DNA from: Thermocrispum municipale DSM 44069 | Lineage (GTDB): Bacteria > Actinomycetota > Actinomycetes > Mycobacteriales > Pseudonocardiaceae | Direction: 5' to 3' | DNA length: 64,000 nt | Assembly: GCF_000427825.1 (NCBI RefSeq) | Contig: NZ_ATYT01000004.1 | Coordinates: 85,399 to 149,398 of the forward strand | Shown here: one piece after another, positions 35,622-45,187 of the stretch | Position numbering within the stretch: position 1 is the stretch's first letter | Layout of the letters: every line of letters begins with the position of its first letter | Translations under genes and position numbers: made by a program | Notes under the pieces: generated by a model | Databases searched by the model: none | What the model saw: only the letters and a program-made list of their open reading frames with translations | Told to the model about the DNA's origin: nothing

Positions 35622-37016
35622 TCAGTCGCGCTTCTCCCCGCGCGCCACCGCGCTCACCGCCTCGGCCACCGCGGGCGCGACGGCCGAGTCGAACACGCTG
35701 GGCACGATGAACGACGGGTTCAACCGGTCGCCGTCCACCACGTCCGCGATCGCGTTCGCCGCGGCGACCAACATGTCGTCGGTGATGTTGCGGGCCTGAG
35801 CGTCCAGCAGGCCGCGGAACACACCGGGGAACGCCAGCACGTTGTTGATCTGGTTCGGGTAGTCGCTCCGGCCGGTGGCGACCACCGCGGCGTGCTTCTG
35901 CGCCTCGATCGGGTCGATCTCCGGGTCCGGGTTGGCCAACGCGAACACGATCGCGTCATCGGCCATCGTGGCGACCTGCTCGGCTCCGAACAGGTTCGGC
36001 GCGGACACGCCGATGAACACGTCGGCACCGACCAGCGCATCGTGCAGCGACCCGGAGATGCCGTTCTTGTTGGTCGTCTGCGCGATGTGGAGCATGTTCG
36101 CCGACTTGTCGTTGGTCTCCGTCGTGACGATGCCGTCCCGGCCGACCGCCACGATGTTGCCCGGGTTGTTCAGCTGCAGCAGCCGGATGATCGCCGAGCC
36201 CGCAGCACCGACGCCGCACACCACGATCGTGCAGTCCTCGATCCGCTTGCCCACCACCCGCAGCGCGTTGCGCAGCGCGGCCAGCACCACGATCGCCGTA
36301 CCGTGCTGGTCGTCGTGGAACACCGGGATGTCCAGCTTCTCCCGCAGCCGCGCCTCGATCTCGAAGCACCGCGGGGCGCTGATGTCCTCCAGGTTGATGC
36401 CGGCGTACTGCGGCGCGAGGATCTCGCAGGTCCGGATGATCTCCTCGGTGTCCTGGGTGTCCAGGCACACCGGCCACGCGTCCACCCCGGCGAACTTCTT
36501 GAACAGTGCCGCCTTGCCCTCCATCACCGGAAGGGCGGCCGCCGGGCCGATGTTGCCCAGGCCCAGCACCGCGGACCCGTCGGTGACCACCGCGATCGTG
36601 TTGCGCTTGATGGTCAGGCGCCGCGCGTCCTCCGGGTTCTCGGCGATCGCGTTGCAGACCCGGGCCACGCCCGGTGTGTAGGCGCGGGACAGATCGTCAC
36701 GGTTCTTCAACGCGACCTTGCTGGTCACCTCGATCTTTCCGCCGAGGTGGATCAGGAACGTCCGGTCGGAGACCTTGCGAACCCGAACACCCGGCAGCTT
36801 GTCCAGCGCCTCGGTCACGCCCGTAGCGTGCTCGGCGTCCAGCACATTGGCGCTGATGTCGACGACGATGGAGTCCGCGTGCGACTCCACGATGTCGAAC
36901 GCGGTGAGCACCCCGCCTACCTGGCCGACCGTCGTGGTCAGATCACCCGCGGTGCTGGCCGCGGCCGGGGCTTCCACCCGGACCGTGATCGAGTAACCGG
37001 GACCAGGGACAGCCAT
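35622..37016 (-). CDS. NAD-dependent malic enzyme with N-terminal ACT domain
   Basis: 464 residues from the ATG of MAVPGPGYSITVRV. Residues ~8-85 form an ACT-type regulatory domain. The malic-enzyme core follows: AYTPGVARVCNAI, TDGSAVLGLGNIGP, VFHDDQHGTAIVVLAAL (metal and substrate), the Rossmann motif VCGVGAAGSAI, and SAPNLF/FALANPDPEI. It oxidatively decarboxylates malate to pyruvate. Upstream extension of the frame is Arg/Ser-rich and not used. Confidence 0.93.
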   Translation of the reverse strand: MAVPGPGYSITVRVEAPAAASTAGDLTTTVGQVGGVLTAFDIVESHADSIVVDISANVLDAEHATGVTEALDKLPGVRVRKVSDRTFLIHLGGKIEVTSKVALKNRDDLSRAYTPGVARVCNAIAENPEDARRLTIKRNTIAVVTDGSAVLGLGNIGPAAALPVMEGKAALFKKFAGVDAWPVCLDTQDTEEIIRTCEILAPQYAGINLEDISAPRCFEIEARLREKLDIPVFHDDQHGTAIVVLAALRNALRVVGKRIEDCTIVVCGVGAAGSAIIRLLQLNNPGNIVAVGRDGIVTTETNDKSANMLHIAQTTNKNGISGSLHDALVGADVFIGVSAPNLFGAEQVATMADDAIVFALANPDPEIDPIEAQKHAAVVATGRSDYPNQINNVLAFPGVFRGLLDAQARNITDDMLVAAANAIADVVDGDRLNPSFIVPSVFDSAVAPAVAEAVSAVARGEKRD

Positions 37017-37083
37017 GGGACACTCCGCTGTTGAATGTTGTCGTCGAACTTGCTCAACCGGCCCGCGGGCCGCCGTGGAGAGG

Positions 37084-37275
37084 TCAGGGCTCCTTGTTGA
37101 TCTTGGTTTCCGGGTGCACGTAAGGCACGCGCTCCTGCGGGAAGGACACCTCACCGAACGGCGAGAGCGAACCCTGCCGGTCCGCGGCAAGCTCGCTCAC
37201 CGGGACGTTCCCGTCGGGCACCTCGGGCCAGGCCGGGTCGATCCGCTCTTTGCTCACCCTCTTGCCGCCAGCCAC
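37084..37275 (-). CDS. Small conserved hypothetical protein (Rv0863 position)
   Basis: 63 residues from a GTG 6 bases after GGAGGATG; the frame is open far upstream but only this end looks like a protein. Sequence VSKERIDPAWPEVPDGNVPVSELA then SPFGEVSFPQERVPYVHPETKI is hydrophilic with no known domain. A small gene occupies the same place between moaC2 and the XPB-associated gene in mycobacteria. Function unknown. Lies 67 bases upstream of malic enzyme on the same strand and may be its operon partner. Confidence 0.7.
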   Translation of the reverse strand: MAGGKRVSKERIDPAWPEVPDGNVPVSELAADRQGSLSPFGEVSFPQERVPYVHPETKINKEP

Positions 37276-37468
37276 GTCATCCTCCGCTGTCCACCGACTT
37301 CTCACCGGCGTTCGACAGCCTAAGGCATACGGTTGCCTTTTCCATCGCGAGCCCGGCGATGACCGGCCGCAGGGACGGAATGTCCGCCGGTTGGGGCGAT
37401 CTGGGCCCCGCGATGATCGGCCTTTCGCCCGGACCTGCCACCGCGAAGCGTCGCTCCGTATTGTTGCC

Positions 37469-39742
37469 ATGATGCTTGCTGACGTCTTGCGTGCCGCTTC
37501 CGACGAGCAGCTCGCCGCGCTGCTGCTGGCCCGCCGCGACCTGGCCACACCGCCGCCCGCGGACACCGAGGTCCTGGCCCGCCGGGCCGCGACGCCTGGC
37601 TCGGTCGCCCGGGCGTGCGAGCAGCTGAATGCCCGCCAGCTGGCCACCGCGGAAGCGTTGCTGCTGCTGGACGCCGACACCAAGCCGGTGCCGAAGTCAG
37701 CAATCGACGAGCTGCTGGGCATCGACGCGGCGGAGGATCTCGCCGCGCTGGAGCGCCTTGCGCTGTGCTGGTCGACCGACGAGGGCATCAGCACCCTCCC
37801 GGCCGTCCGCGAGACACTCGGACCGTTCCCCGCCGGTCTGGGCCGCAGCCTGCCCACGCCGGCCGACGCCGACGTGGCCGCGATGCTCGACGAGCTGCCG
37901 GACGACGAGAAGAACGTGCTGACCAAGCTGGCGACGGGCGCGCCGATCGGCCGTACCCGCGACGCCTCGGTCGACGTCGATCTGGAGTCCGCGCGTACAC
38001 CGGTGCAACGTCTGCTGGCCCGGGGGCTGCTCGTGCGCCGGGACAGCCAGACGGTCGAGCTGCCCCGCGAGATCGGCCTGCATCTGCGCGGCGGCCGAGC
38101 ATTCGGCCCGCAGACCCTTCACGAGCCGGAACTGCGCACCCGGTCGTTCAGCCAGGAGTCGGTCGACCAGACCGCCGCGGGCGAGGCGATGGAGCTGTGC
38201 AGGCAGGTCGGCGAACTGCTGTCGTCGTGGTCGCAGAACCCACCGCCAGTGCTGAAGGCGGGCGGGCTCGGTGTGCGCGAGGTGCGCCGGATCTGCCGCG
38301 AGCTGGAGATCGACGAGCCGCGGGCGGTGCTGCTCGCCGAGGTCGTGGTGGCCGCGGGGCTGGTCGCGGACAGCGGCTCGACCACGCCGGAGTTCGTGCC
38401 CACCACCCTGGCCGACAGCTGGCTGGCCACCGGGCCGGCGGCCCGGTGGGCGTTGCTGGCCGCTGCCTGGCTCGACATGCCCAGGTTGCCCGGCCTGGTG
38501 CACGACTGGCCGGACGACCAATCCGGGTCGGCACGGCGCACCGACGTGCCCGCGCCGCTGTCCGATCGGCTGCACCGTCCCACCGCACCCTCGGTGCGGC
38601 GCCGGGTGCTCGGAGCCCTTGCGGAGCTGCCACCGGGCACCGGGATCGTCGACAACGCCGAACTCATCGCCCTGCTGGCGTGGCGCAACCCCCGGCGCGG
38701 CGGCCGGCTTCGTGACGACGCCGCCCGCTGGGTGTTGGCGGAGGCGGCGGCGCTGGGGGTGATCGCGCTCGGCGCGGTCCCCTCGGCCACCCGTGCGCTG
38801 CTGGCCGACGTCGAGCCGGGCGAGACGCCGGACGACCTGCGCCGTCGCGCAACCGTGGCGATGGCCGAAGCGCTCCCCGACCCGGTCGACCACGTGCTGG
38901 TACAGGCCGACCTCACGGTGGTCGCCCCCGGCCCGCTGGAACCGGGACTCGCCGACGACATCGCCGCGGTCGCCGACATCGAGTCGGCCGGCCACGCCAC
39001 GGTCTACCGGATCAGCGAGCAGTCGGTTCGGCGCGCGCTGGACAGCGGCCGCACCGCAAGCGAACTGCACGAGTTGTTCGCCAAGCGGTCCCGCACTCCG
39101 GTGCCGCAGTCGTTGACGTACCTGATCGACGACGTCGCTCGCCGGCACGGACGGCTGCGCGGCGGGGCCGCCTCCTCGTTCCTGCGCAGCGATGACGAAG
39201 TGTTGATCGCCGAGGTGCTCGCCCACCCGGCCGCGGAAGAACTCCAGCTACGCCGGATCGCCCCGACGGTGTTGGTCAGCCCGCTGCCGTTGGCCGAGGT
39301 ACTTGACGGGCTGCGCGCGGCGGGGTTCTCGCCTGCGGCGGAAGGCATGAACGGTCAGGTCGTCGACCTGACTCCGCGGGGGCGCCGAGTCGCCGCCCCG
39401 CGCGGCCCAGCTCGCCGGGCCCTGCCCACCCGCAACCAGCTCTCCCCGGAGCAGGCCGAGGAGGTGGTCGCGCGCATGCGGGCAGGCGACGCAGCAGCGT
39501 CAGCGCGCCGTGGCGCAGGCGTCCGCAACGCGGGCGGCACCGGCGACACGTCCGCGACGCTCGAGCTTCTGGCCGAAGCGGTGCGCACCGGACGGCAGGT
39601 CTGGATCGGCTACGTCGACGCGAACGGCACCGCGGCACAGCGGGTGGTCACGCCGGTGCGCGTCAGTGCGGGGATCCTGGACGGCGCGGACAACGACCGG
39701 TACCCGTTGCACCGGATCACGTCCGCCGCCTATGTGGAATGA
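37469..39742 (+). CDS. Helicase-associated protein, XPB/Ssl2 N-terminal-like with C-terminal WYL-type domain (Rv0862c-like)
   Basis: 757 residues. No helicase motifs; instead winged-helix-like repeats, a region resembling the N-terminal domain of XPB/Ssl2 (DHVLVQADLTVVAPGPLEPGLADDIAAVADIESAGHATVYRIS in part, about 470-515), and a C-terminal WYL-like fold (EAVRTGRQVWIGYVDANG... RVVTPVRV). Actinobacteria keep this gene next to the XPB helicase; here the conservon and a lipoprotein gene separate them. Presumed to work with XPB in DNA repair, which is inference. A second ATG directly follows the first. Confidence 0.85.
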   Translation: MMLADVLRAASDEQLAALLLARRDLATPPPADTEVLARRAATPGSVARACEQLNARQLATAEALLLLDADTKPVPKSAIDELLGIDAAEDLAALERLALCWSTDEGISTLPAVRETLGPFPAGLGRSLPTPADADVAAMLDELPDDEKNVLTKLATGAPIGRTRDASVDVDLESARTPVQRLLARGLLVRRDSQTVELPREIGLHLRGGRAFGPQTLHEPELRTRSFSQESVDQTAAGEAMELCRQVGELLSSWSQNPPPVLKAGGLGVREVRRICRELEIDEPRAVLLAEVVVAAGLVADSGSTTPEFVPTTLADSWLATGPAARWALLAAAWLDMPRLPGLVHDWPDDQSGSARRTDVPAPLSDRLHRPTAPSVRRRVLGALAELPPGTGIVDNAELIALLAWRNPRRGGRLRDDAARWVLAEAAALGVIALGAVPSATRALLADVEPGETPDDLRRRATVAMAEALPDPVDHVLVQADLTVVAPGPLEPGLADDIAAVADIESAGHATVYRISEQSVRRALDSGRTASELHELFAKRSRTPVPQSLTYLIDDVARRHGRLRGGAASSFLRSDDEVLIAEVLAHPAAEELQLRRIAPTVLVSPLPLAEVLDGLRAAGFSPAAEGMNGQVVDLTPRGRRVAAPRGPARRALPTRNQLSPEQAEEVVARMRAGDAAASARRGAGVRNAGGTGDTSATLELLAEAVRTGRQVWIGYVDANGTAAQRVVTPVRVSAGILDGADNDRYPLHRITSAAYVE

Positions 39743-39754
39743 CCGTGGGACGAC

Positions 39755-40150
39755 CTACAGCGCGTGCAGGCTGTTCAGCAGCCGCTGCATGAACTCGCGG
39801 GACGACCGGTCGCCGAACGCCAACCCGGGCTGGTGCACCAACACCAGGCCCTCGGCGGCCATGTCGGCGACGATCACCTTCACCACACCGAGCGGCAGCT
39901 GCAGCTCCGCCACGATGTCGGCCACCGTGCGGGCGTTGGCGCAGAAGTCACAGATCCTGCGGTGTTCTTCGGTGCGGGCGCCCTCGTAGCGCCTGCCCTG
40001 CTCGCTCGTGGTGACCAGCGCTTCCAGGGACAGATCCTGATCAGGCCTGGTCCGCCCACCGGTGCGCGCGTACGGCCTGGCCAGCGAGACATGTCGCGGC
40101 GCAGGCGGGCCGGCGGTTTCGGAAACCGGATACCTGGTCGGTTCATCCAT
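39755..40150 (-). CDS. DUF742 protein (CvnC-like conservon component)
   Basis: 131 residues from MDEPTRYPVSE, 10 bases after GAGGAG. DUF742 winged helix: RPYARTGGRTRPDQDLSLEALVTT, EHRRICDFCANARTVADIVAEL, LPLGVVKVIVADMAAEGLVLVH. In Streptomyces conservons, CvnC acts with a sensor kinase (CvnA), roadblock protein (CvnB) and GTPase (CvnD). Starts 14 bases after the roadblock gene. The expected GTPase gene is not downstream; the helicase-associated gene converges instead. Confidence 0.92.
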   Translation of the reverse strand: MDEPTRYPVSETAGPPAPRHVSLARPYARTGGRTRPDQDLSLEALVTTSEQGRRYEGARTEEHRRICDFCANARTVADIVAELQLPLGVVKVIVADMAAEGLVLVHQPGLAFGDRSSREFMQRLLNSLHAL

Positions 40151-40164
40151 CCCCTGCATGCTCC

Positions 40165-40563
40165 TCACCGCGCATGATTCGTGCCGAGTCGCTCGTTCAT
40201 CACGTCGACCAGCGTGGTCATCTCGTAGGCCACCTCACCGAGGTCACAGCGGGGCGAAGCGAGCGTGGCGAGCGCGGAACCGTCGCCGATCGACATGAGG
40301 AACAAGTACCCGAGCTCCATCTCCACCATCGTCTGCGCCACCGCCCCGCCCTTGAACGAAGCGGCGGCCTCTTCCGTCAGCCGCATCAGCCGCGCCGCGA
40401 TCGAGCACAACTGTTCGGCCCGCTCCGGCGGCAGTCGTCGGGAACCGGCTCGCATGCGCCCGTCCGGTTCGACGATGACCGCGTGAGCGACCCCCGCGAC
40501 CCGCTGAACGAAGTCCGACACCAGCCAGCCGTAACCGGCGGACTGTCCAGCGGACGCGGTCAC
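40165..40563 (-). CDS. Roadblock/LC7-domain protein (CvnB-like)
   Basis: 132 residues, GTG start overlapping the kinase TAG by 1 base. Roadblock fold: GWLVSDFVQRVAGVAHAVIVEPDGRMRAGS, then AEQLCSIAARLMRLTEEAAASFKGG and YLFLMSIGDGSALATLASPRCDLGEVAYEMTTLV in part. Such proteins regulate small Ras-like GTPases in conservons (MglB-like). Strictly conserved operon position between kinase and DUF742. Confidence 0.93.
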   Translation of the reverse strand: MTASAGQSAGYGWLVSDFVQRVAGVAHAVIVEPDGRMRAGSRRLPPERAEQLCSIAARLMRLTEEAAASFKGGAVAQTMVEMELGYLFLMSIGDGSALATLASPRCDLGEVAYEMTTLVDVMNERLGTNHAR

Positions 40564-43500
40564 TAGCCCTCCTTCTCGCCTCCCGTTCCTGGCCTGCTCG
40601 CGGGCCAGGACTGCCGTGGTGATCCGACGGTCGCTGGCTGCCCGGACTCAGCGTATTCATCGCGCCGCGGCTGTCGAGCCCTACGCCGCCCTTCGGCCAA
40701 GCTTTTCATGCGTCCGCGTACCGCTTCCGGTGCACGAGAGATTGGTCGGCTACGCACCGTGGCAGCCGTCTGCCGTTCGTTGCTCCCATTGGTCCCGTTC
40801 GATCCGTTCGGCGTGCCCCTCCGGGCAGTGTGATCACGGTCGGCGCCGGAAGAGCCGCTGCCGCGGGTCGCGCCGTTCGCGGAGCCGTTGCCGTGCGCCG
40901 AGCCGCTCGAGCCACGAGCCGCGCCGCTCGAGTCGTTGCCGCGGCCCACACCGCTCGAGCCGTTTCCGCGTGCCGCGCCGCTGTTGCCACGGCTCGCACC
41001 GTTCGAGGCAGTGCCGTGCGCCGAGCCGTTCGAGGAGCCGGTGTGCTGCCGCACCGTCCGGTCGTTGTCGCCGTGCGGCGACCCGTTCGTGGGCGCCGGC
41101 TTCCCTTCTGCGGCGGCCAGCTGCGCGCTCACCTCGATCGCCGCGTGCTGCCGCCTGGTCATGCGCACCGTTCGGGAGTCCAGCTCGGGCCCGGACGACT
41201 CCGACCGAGCGGAGGTCCGCACCGGCTCGCGCTGACGTCGCGTGGGCGCATCGGGATCGGCTTCCTGCCGATCGTCCTGCGAGTCACTGCTGGTGGACAC
41301 CGACGCCGGCTGGTACTCGGGCTTCGTCGGCGGTTCGGTGGCCGCCCTCCGTTTCTCCGTGCGCCGCTCGGCCGCTTGCGCCGCAGCAGCCATGTCGGCC
41401 TCGGTCAACACCTCGAAGTCCTCGCCGGAGTCCGCGGAATCCTCCTGCTCGTCCCCGCCGTCGCGATCCCGCAGCCCGGTCTGCACCTGTTCGAACCATT
41501 TGCTGAGCAGATCGCGGTAGGCGGGCATCCGCTCGGTGGGGCCGTCCTCCTCGAGCGGATGACCGGGCACCAACTCCGGGTCCGGCCTGCGCTCCTCGAT
41601 CGGCGCCACCCGCGGCGGCCGCGACGTGCCCTTGGTCTGGGCCGTGCGGGCCTCCCGCACGGCCTGCCTGCGCGAGGCCGTTTCCAGCCAGTCCAGCGGC
41701 CGGTTCGGGTCGTCCTCCTCGGTCCGCCGGGTGCCCGTCGGCGGCATCTCCCCGATCAACCGCGCGGGCACGATCACCACGGCGGTCAGACCACCGGTGG
41801 GCGCGTGCCGCAACCGCACCTCGAGGCCGTTGCGCTTGGCCAACCGGGCGACCACGTACAGACCCATCCGGCGGGAGGCTTCCACGTCGATCTCCGGCGG
41901 ATCGGCCAGCCGCGCGTTGGCCCGGTCGATCTCCTCGTCGGTCATGCCCTCGCCGCTGTCGGTGATCTCGACCTTCCAGCAGCCTTCCCTGGTGATCGAG
42001 CTGACCACCGAGACCGTCTCGTCCTCGGACTCGTTGGTGGCGTTCTCCAGCAGCTCGGAGATGACGTGCACCACGTCGCCGACGGCGTCACCACGGACGG
42101 CGATCTCCGGGATCGTGGACAGCTGCACACGCTGGTAGTGCTCGATCTCCGACAGCGAAGCGGCCATCACCTCGGACGCGGGGATCGAACCGGGAAGCAT
42201 CCGCGCGAAGTCGTTGCCCGTCAGCACCAGCAGGTTCTCCGCCACTCGCCGCGATCGGGTGGCCAGGTGATCCAGCTCGAACAGTTTGGCCAGCACATCA
42301 GGGTCCTGCTCGTCGGCTTCCATGCCGTCGAGCACGTCCAGCTGCCGCTCGGCCAGTTCCTGACCACGCCTGGCCAGGTTGAGGAACATGGCGTTGACGT
42401 TCTGCCGCAGCTCGGCCTGCTCACCGGCCAGCCGCACCGCTTCCCCGTGCACCGCGTCGAACGCCCTGGCGACCTGACCGACCTCCTCGGTGCTGTCCAC
42501 CGGCACCGGCGCGACGTCGGTCTTGCGCGGATTGCGCGGATTGGCCAGCAGCCCGTGGACCGCGGCAGGCAGCCGATACTCGGCCACCTCGAGCGCGGTG
42601 CTGCGCAGCGTCCGAAGCGGACGGATCAGCGAACGACCGATGACAACGGCCAGCAGGGCGGCGATCGTGAGCAGAGCCAGCACGATGGCGCCGTCCCGCA
42701 GCGCGGACGTGCGCGCCTGGTCGGCCAACGCGTCGGTGCGTTCCTGCATCTGCGCCTGCAGGGCCTGTTCGACCTCGAACACCAGGTTGGCCATGTAGGT
42801 CGACGCGGTGTCCCACTGGGCACGATCGATGCCCTGCAACGAGCGCCCGTTCTCGCTGCGCGCGACGACCGTGTCCAGCATGTCGTTGCGTTGGTCGACC
42901 AAGGTACCGGTGACCTTGTCGTCGTACATCCGCTCTTGTTCGGGCGTCGCGAACGTCTCGAACTCGCTGCGCCAGGCCTCGAGGTCGGAGTTCGCGCCGG
43001 CCAGCTCGCGGCGCAGGTCGACCGACAGCTTGCCGACCACGAGCGCTTCGTCGACCAGGCCACGGGTGATCGACAGCTGGTCCTTGATCCGGCTCACCGC
43101 GGTGGTGGCCAGCTGCAGGCGCACCAGCTCCGGCTCACTGACCCCGGCAACCGTGCGACCACGGGCCGCCAGGATGTCCGAGATCAACGAGCCGTACCCG
43201 CTGAGCACCTTGTTCGCCGGGTACTTGTCGTGCTGAGCGCCGTAACGCAGCCGCGGCAAGCCGCCGAGTTCCTTGCGCACCTGCTCCAGGTCCTTCACGG
43301 CCGGGTCCGACATCTTCGGCTTGACCGCGTTGTAGACCTCGCTGAACGTGCCCAGCCGCGCGTTCACCCGCCTGCGCTGCTCGGCGAACTCGGTCTCGTC
43401 GTCGGCCTTGCGCCCGTTGGCCACGAACCGGACCGTCAGATCGCGCTCGCGCTGCAATGCGTGCACCAGGCCCGCCAGCGCCCGGTCGGCCGTCACCCGC

Positions 43501-43727
43501 GCCGACAGCTCACTGAGGTTGTTGGCCGCCCGCAGCTGGGTGTTGAAGTGCAGTCCGATCAACACCAACGCGGTCAGGGTCGGGATGAGCAGGACCGCGA
43601 TCAGCTTGGTGCGCAGCGACCAGTTGCGCAGCCGCCACGGCGTTCCGGACCGGGTGCGGCGCATCTGCGCGATCGTCTTGCCAAGGCGATCGCGTCCGGT
43701 GCGCGCAGGTTCGGGCGCACGGCTCAC
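40563..43727 (-). CDS. Giant nitrate-sensor-type histidine kinase (CvnA-like) with long disordered tail
   Basis: 1054 residues from a GTG 8 bases after GGAGGG. Order: short basic N-terminus, membrane helix 42-61, extracytoplasmic NIT (nitrate/nitrite-sensing) helical domain to about 340, second membrane helix (about 345-365), HAMP-like segment, phosphoacceptor-like FELDHLATRSRR, and HATPase domain with N-box ELLENATNES and DSGEGM. The last ~400 residues are disordered: acidic first, then a Gly/Ser/Asn-rich part with tandem SSGAARGN/SAHGNGSA-like units, then basic. This tail is much longer than usual in CvnA proteins. Membrane sensor of the conservon. Confidence 0.92.
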   Translation of the reverse strand: MSRAPEPARTGRDRLGKTIAQMRRTRSGTPWRLRNWSLRTKLIAVLLIPTLTALVLIGLHFNTQLRAANNLSELSARVTADRALAGLVHALQRERDLTVRFVANGRKADDETEFAEQRRRVNARLGTFSEVYNAVKPKMSDPAVKDLEQVRKELGGLPRLRYGAQHDKYPANKVLSGYGSLISDILAARGRTVAGVSEPELVRLQLATTAVSRIKDQLSITRGLVDEALVVGKLSVDLRRELAGANSDLEAWRSEFETFATPEQERMYDDKVTGTLVDQRNDMLDTVVARSENGRSLQGIDRAQWDTASTYMANLVFEVEQALQAQMQERTDALADQARTSALRDGAIVLALLTIAALLAVVIGRSLIRPLRTLRSTALEVAEYRLPAAVHGLLANPRNPRKTDVAPVPVDSTEEVGQVARAFDAVHGEAVRLAGEQAELRQNVNAMFLNLARRGQELAERQLDVLDGMEADEQDPDVLAKLFELDHLATRSRRVAENLLVLTGNDFARMLPGSIPASEVMAASLSEIEHYQRVQLSTIPEIAVRGDAVGDVVHVISELLENATNESEDETVSVVSSITREGCWKVEITDSGEGMTDEEIDRANARLADPPEIDVEASRRMGLYVVARLAKRNGLEVRLRHAPTGGLTAVVIVPARLIGEMPPTGTRRTEEDDPNRPLDWLETASRRQAVREARTAQTKGTSRPPRVAPIEERRPDPELVPGHPLEEDGPTERMPAYRDLLSKWFEQVQTGLRDRDGGDEQEDSADSGEDFEVLTEADMAAAAQAAERRTEKRRAATEPPTKPEYQPASVSTSSDSQDDRQEADPDAPTRRQREPVRTSARSESSGPELDSRTVRMTRRQHAAIEVSAQLAAAEGKPAPTNGSPHGDNDRTVRQHTGSSNGSAHGTASNGASRGNSGAARGNGSSGVGRGNDSSGAARGSSGSAHGNGSANGATRGSGSSGADRDHTARRGTPNGSNGTNGSNERQTAATVRSRPISRAPEAVRGRMKSLAEGRRRARQPRRDEYAESGQPATVGSPRQSWPASRPGTGGEKEG

Positions 43728-44052
43728 CGCGTCACCCTCCCGGGCCTTCCTCCGCACTACGCCCCTTTCGGTACTGCATCCGTCCGGCGCTCCGCGTGGG
43801 CCGGTGCCCCGTGCGGCCTACGGAGCTGCTCAGTTCTTGTGGGAACGAATGAGAACTCCTGGAGGGTAATGCGCGAGCGAAACAGAGCAAAGGTCCTGCA
43901 ATTGCAGTAGTGCTTGCTGACGGAGCGTGCAGGCGGTCCGATTTGCCGGATTTCCGCGCGGCGAGAACCGCCGACGAACCGTATCCCCCGGTCGGTGCGT
44001 GCTGACTAGAATCCGCCCAGACCTGCACAATCTCCGATTCGGACGGCACACA
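43728..44052. promoter_or_regulatory. Divergent promoter region between the conservon and a binding-protein gene
   Basis: 325 bases without a gene. It contains a perfect 12-base palindrome CTGCAATTGCAG at 43896-43907 and an inverted repeat GTTCT/AGAAC around 43834-43857. Promoters of both the kinase operon and the lipoprotein gene must lie here; no clear -10/-35 pair stands out. Confidence 0.4.
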
Positions 44053-45036
44053 ATGCGCGTGACGCTCATCCGTCGCCTCCGGCGCCTGTCCGTGCTGGGG
44101 ATGAGCATGTGCGTGGCCCTGATCGGCGTCGCTTGTACGACGATCTCACCCGAACGGCCGTATCCGGTGGAGCAGCAAACTCTCCGTGTAGCGGCCAGGG
44201 CGTCGGTCGACGTGGTTCCGCTGCGGCTCGGCGTGCGGCGCGGCTTCTTCCGCGAAGAGGGTTTGCAGCTCCGGTTCGTCAAGCAGCCCACCGACGCCGG
44301 CGTGCTCCGGGCGGTCATGGACGGCACCGCCGATGTCGGCCTGGTCAGCAATTACTTGATGTTGCGCAGAGCGGCCGAGGGGACACGCTTCGAAGTGCAG
44401 GGTGAGGCGTACACGTGCGGTCCGAACACGATGGCGCTGGTTGCCCTGCCGGGGCACGGCTACGAGGTGCCGACGGACAAGCCCGACCCGATCATCGGCG
44501 TCGAACCGGGTAGGCCGTTCGGCGAGCTGGCCACCAGGATGCGGCTGTCCACCGAGGGCGTCGACCCGGACGACATCACGTTCGTCGAGCTGGGGTTCTC
44601 GGCGATGATGGATGCGCTGCAGTCCGGGAAGGTCGACGCGGTGTGGATGACCGAACCCAATATCAGCCGCGCGCAGAAGGAGCACGGCGCGGAGATCATC
44701 ATGGACACCGCCCGGGGCGCGCTGATGGACTTTCCGCTCTCCTCCTATGTGGCGCCGCACCACCGCGCACACGCCCGACCGGAGACGTATGCGGCTTTTC
44801 GTCGCGCCTTGGTGCGCTCGCAGGCGCTCGCGGCCGACGGTGCGGCCGTGCGTTCGGAGTTGAGCAAGCTGACCGGGCTGGACAGGACCACGACACAGAT
44901 GGTCGCCCTCGGCACGTTCCCCACGTCGCTGAACGAGGGCAGGCTGCAGCGGGTGGCCGATCTGCTGCATCGCTCCGGGGTGGTGGCCGAGCGCATCGCC
45001 GTGGTCGAGCTGCTGCCGGGACGCGCCGCCTCCTGA
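44053..45036 (+). CDS. ABC-type substrate-binding lipoprotein (NMT1/SsuA-like)
   Basis: 327 residues from the ATG of MRVTLIRRLRRLS. Lipobox IGVAC near residue 23. The fold is that of nitrate/sulfonate/thiamine-precursor binding proteins: LRLGVRRGFFREEGLQLRFV, GTADVGLVSNYLMLRRAAEG, FGELATRMRLSTEGVDPDDITF, ALQSGKVDAVWMTEP. No permease or ATPase gene adjoins. Divergent transcription from a NIT-domain kinase suggests it may present a ligand to that sensor or to a distant transporter; this is inference. Confidence 0.85.
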   Translation: MRVTLIRRLRRLSVLGMSMCVALIGVACTTISPERPYPVEQQTLRVAARASVDVVPLRLGVRRGFFREEGLQLRFVKQPTDAGVLRAVMDGTADVGLVSNYLMLRRAAEGTRFEVQGEAYTCGPNTMALVALPGHGYEVPTDKPDPIIGVEPGRPFGELATRMRLSTEGVDPDDITFVELGFSAMMDALQSGKVDAVWMTEPNISRAQKEHGAEIIMDTARGALMDFPLSSYVAPHHRAHARPETYAAFRRALVRSQALAADGAAVRSELSKLTGLDRTTTQMVALGTFPTSLNEGRLQRVADLLHRSGVVAERIAVVELLPGRAAS

Positions 45037-45187
45037 CGCGCCCCGGCGGCAGAAGCTGCGTAGACCCCTTCCGCCAGGCAGTTCGTGCCGCCGCCACGCA
45101 CGCAAGCCGCGGCGCGCAGCCTCATCTGGTGACCCGTGCATCACACCGAGCGGCGAGCGAGTCGGTGGGCGCAGCTATAAAGGACGG

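Noticed and set aside
37697-39226. Open frame of about 500 codons on the minus strand
   Set aside because: Antisense shadow of the XPB-associated gene with Gln/Arg/Gly-rich nonsense sequence.
40830-43910. Open frame of about 1,000 codons on the plus strand
   Set aside because: It lies entirely opposite the histidine kinase gene, has Arg/His/Gly-rich composition and no recognisable domain; a shadow of GC-rich codon usage.
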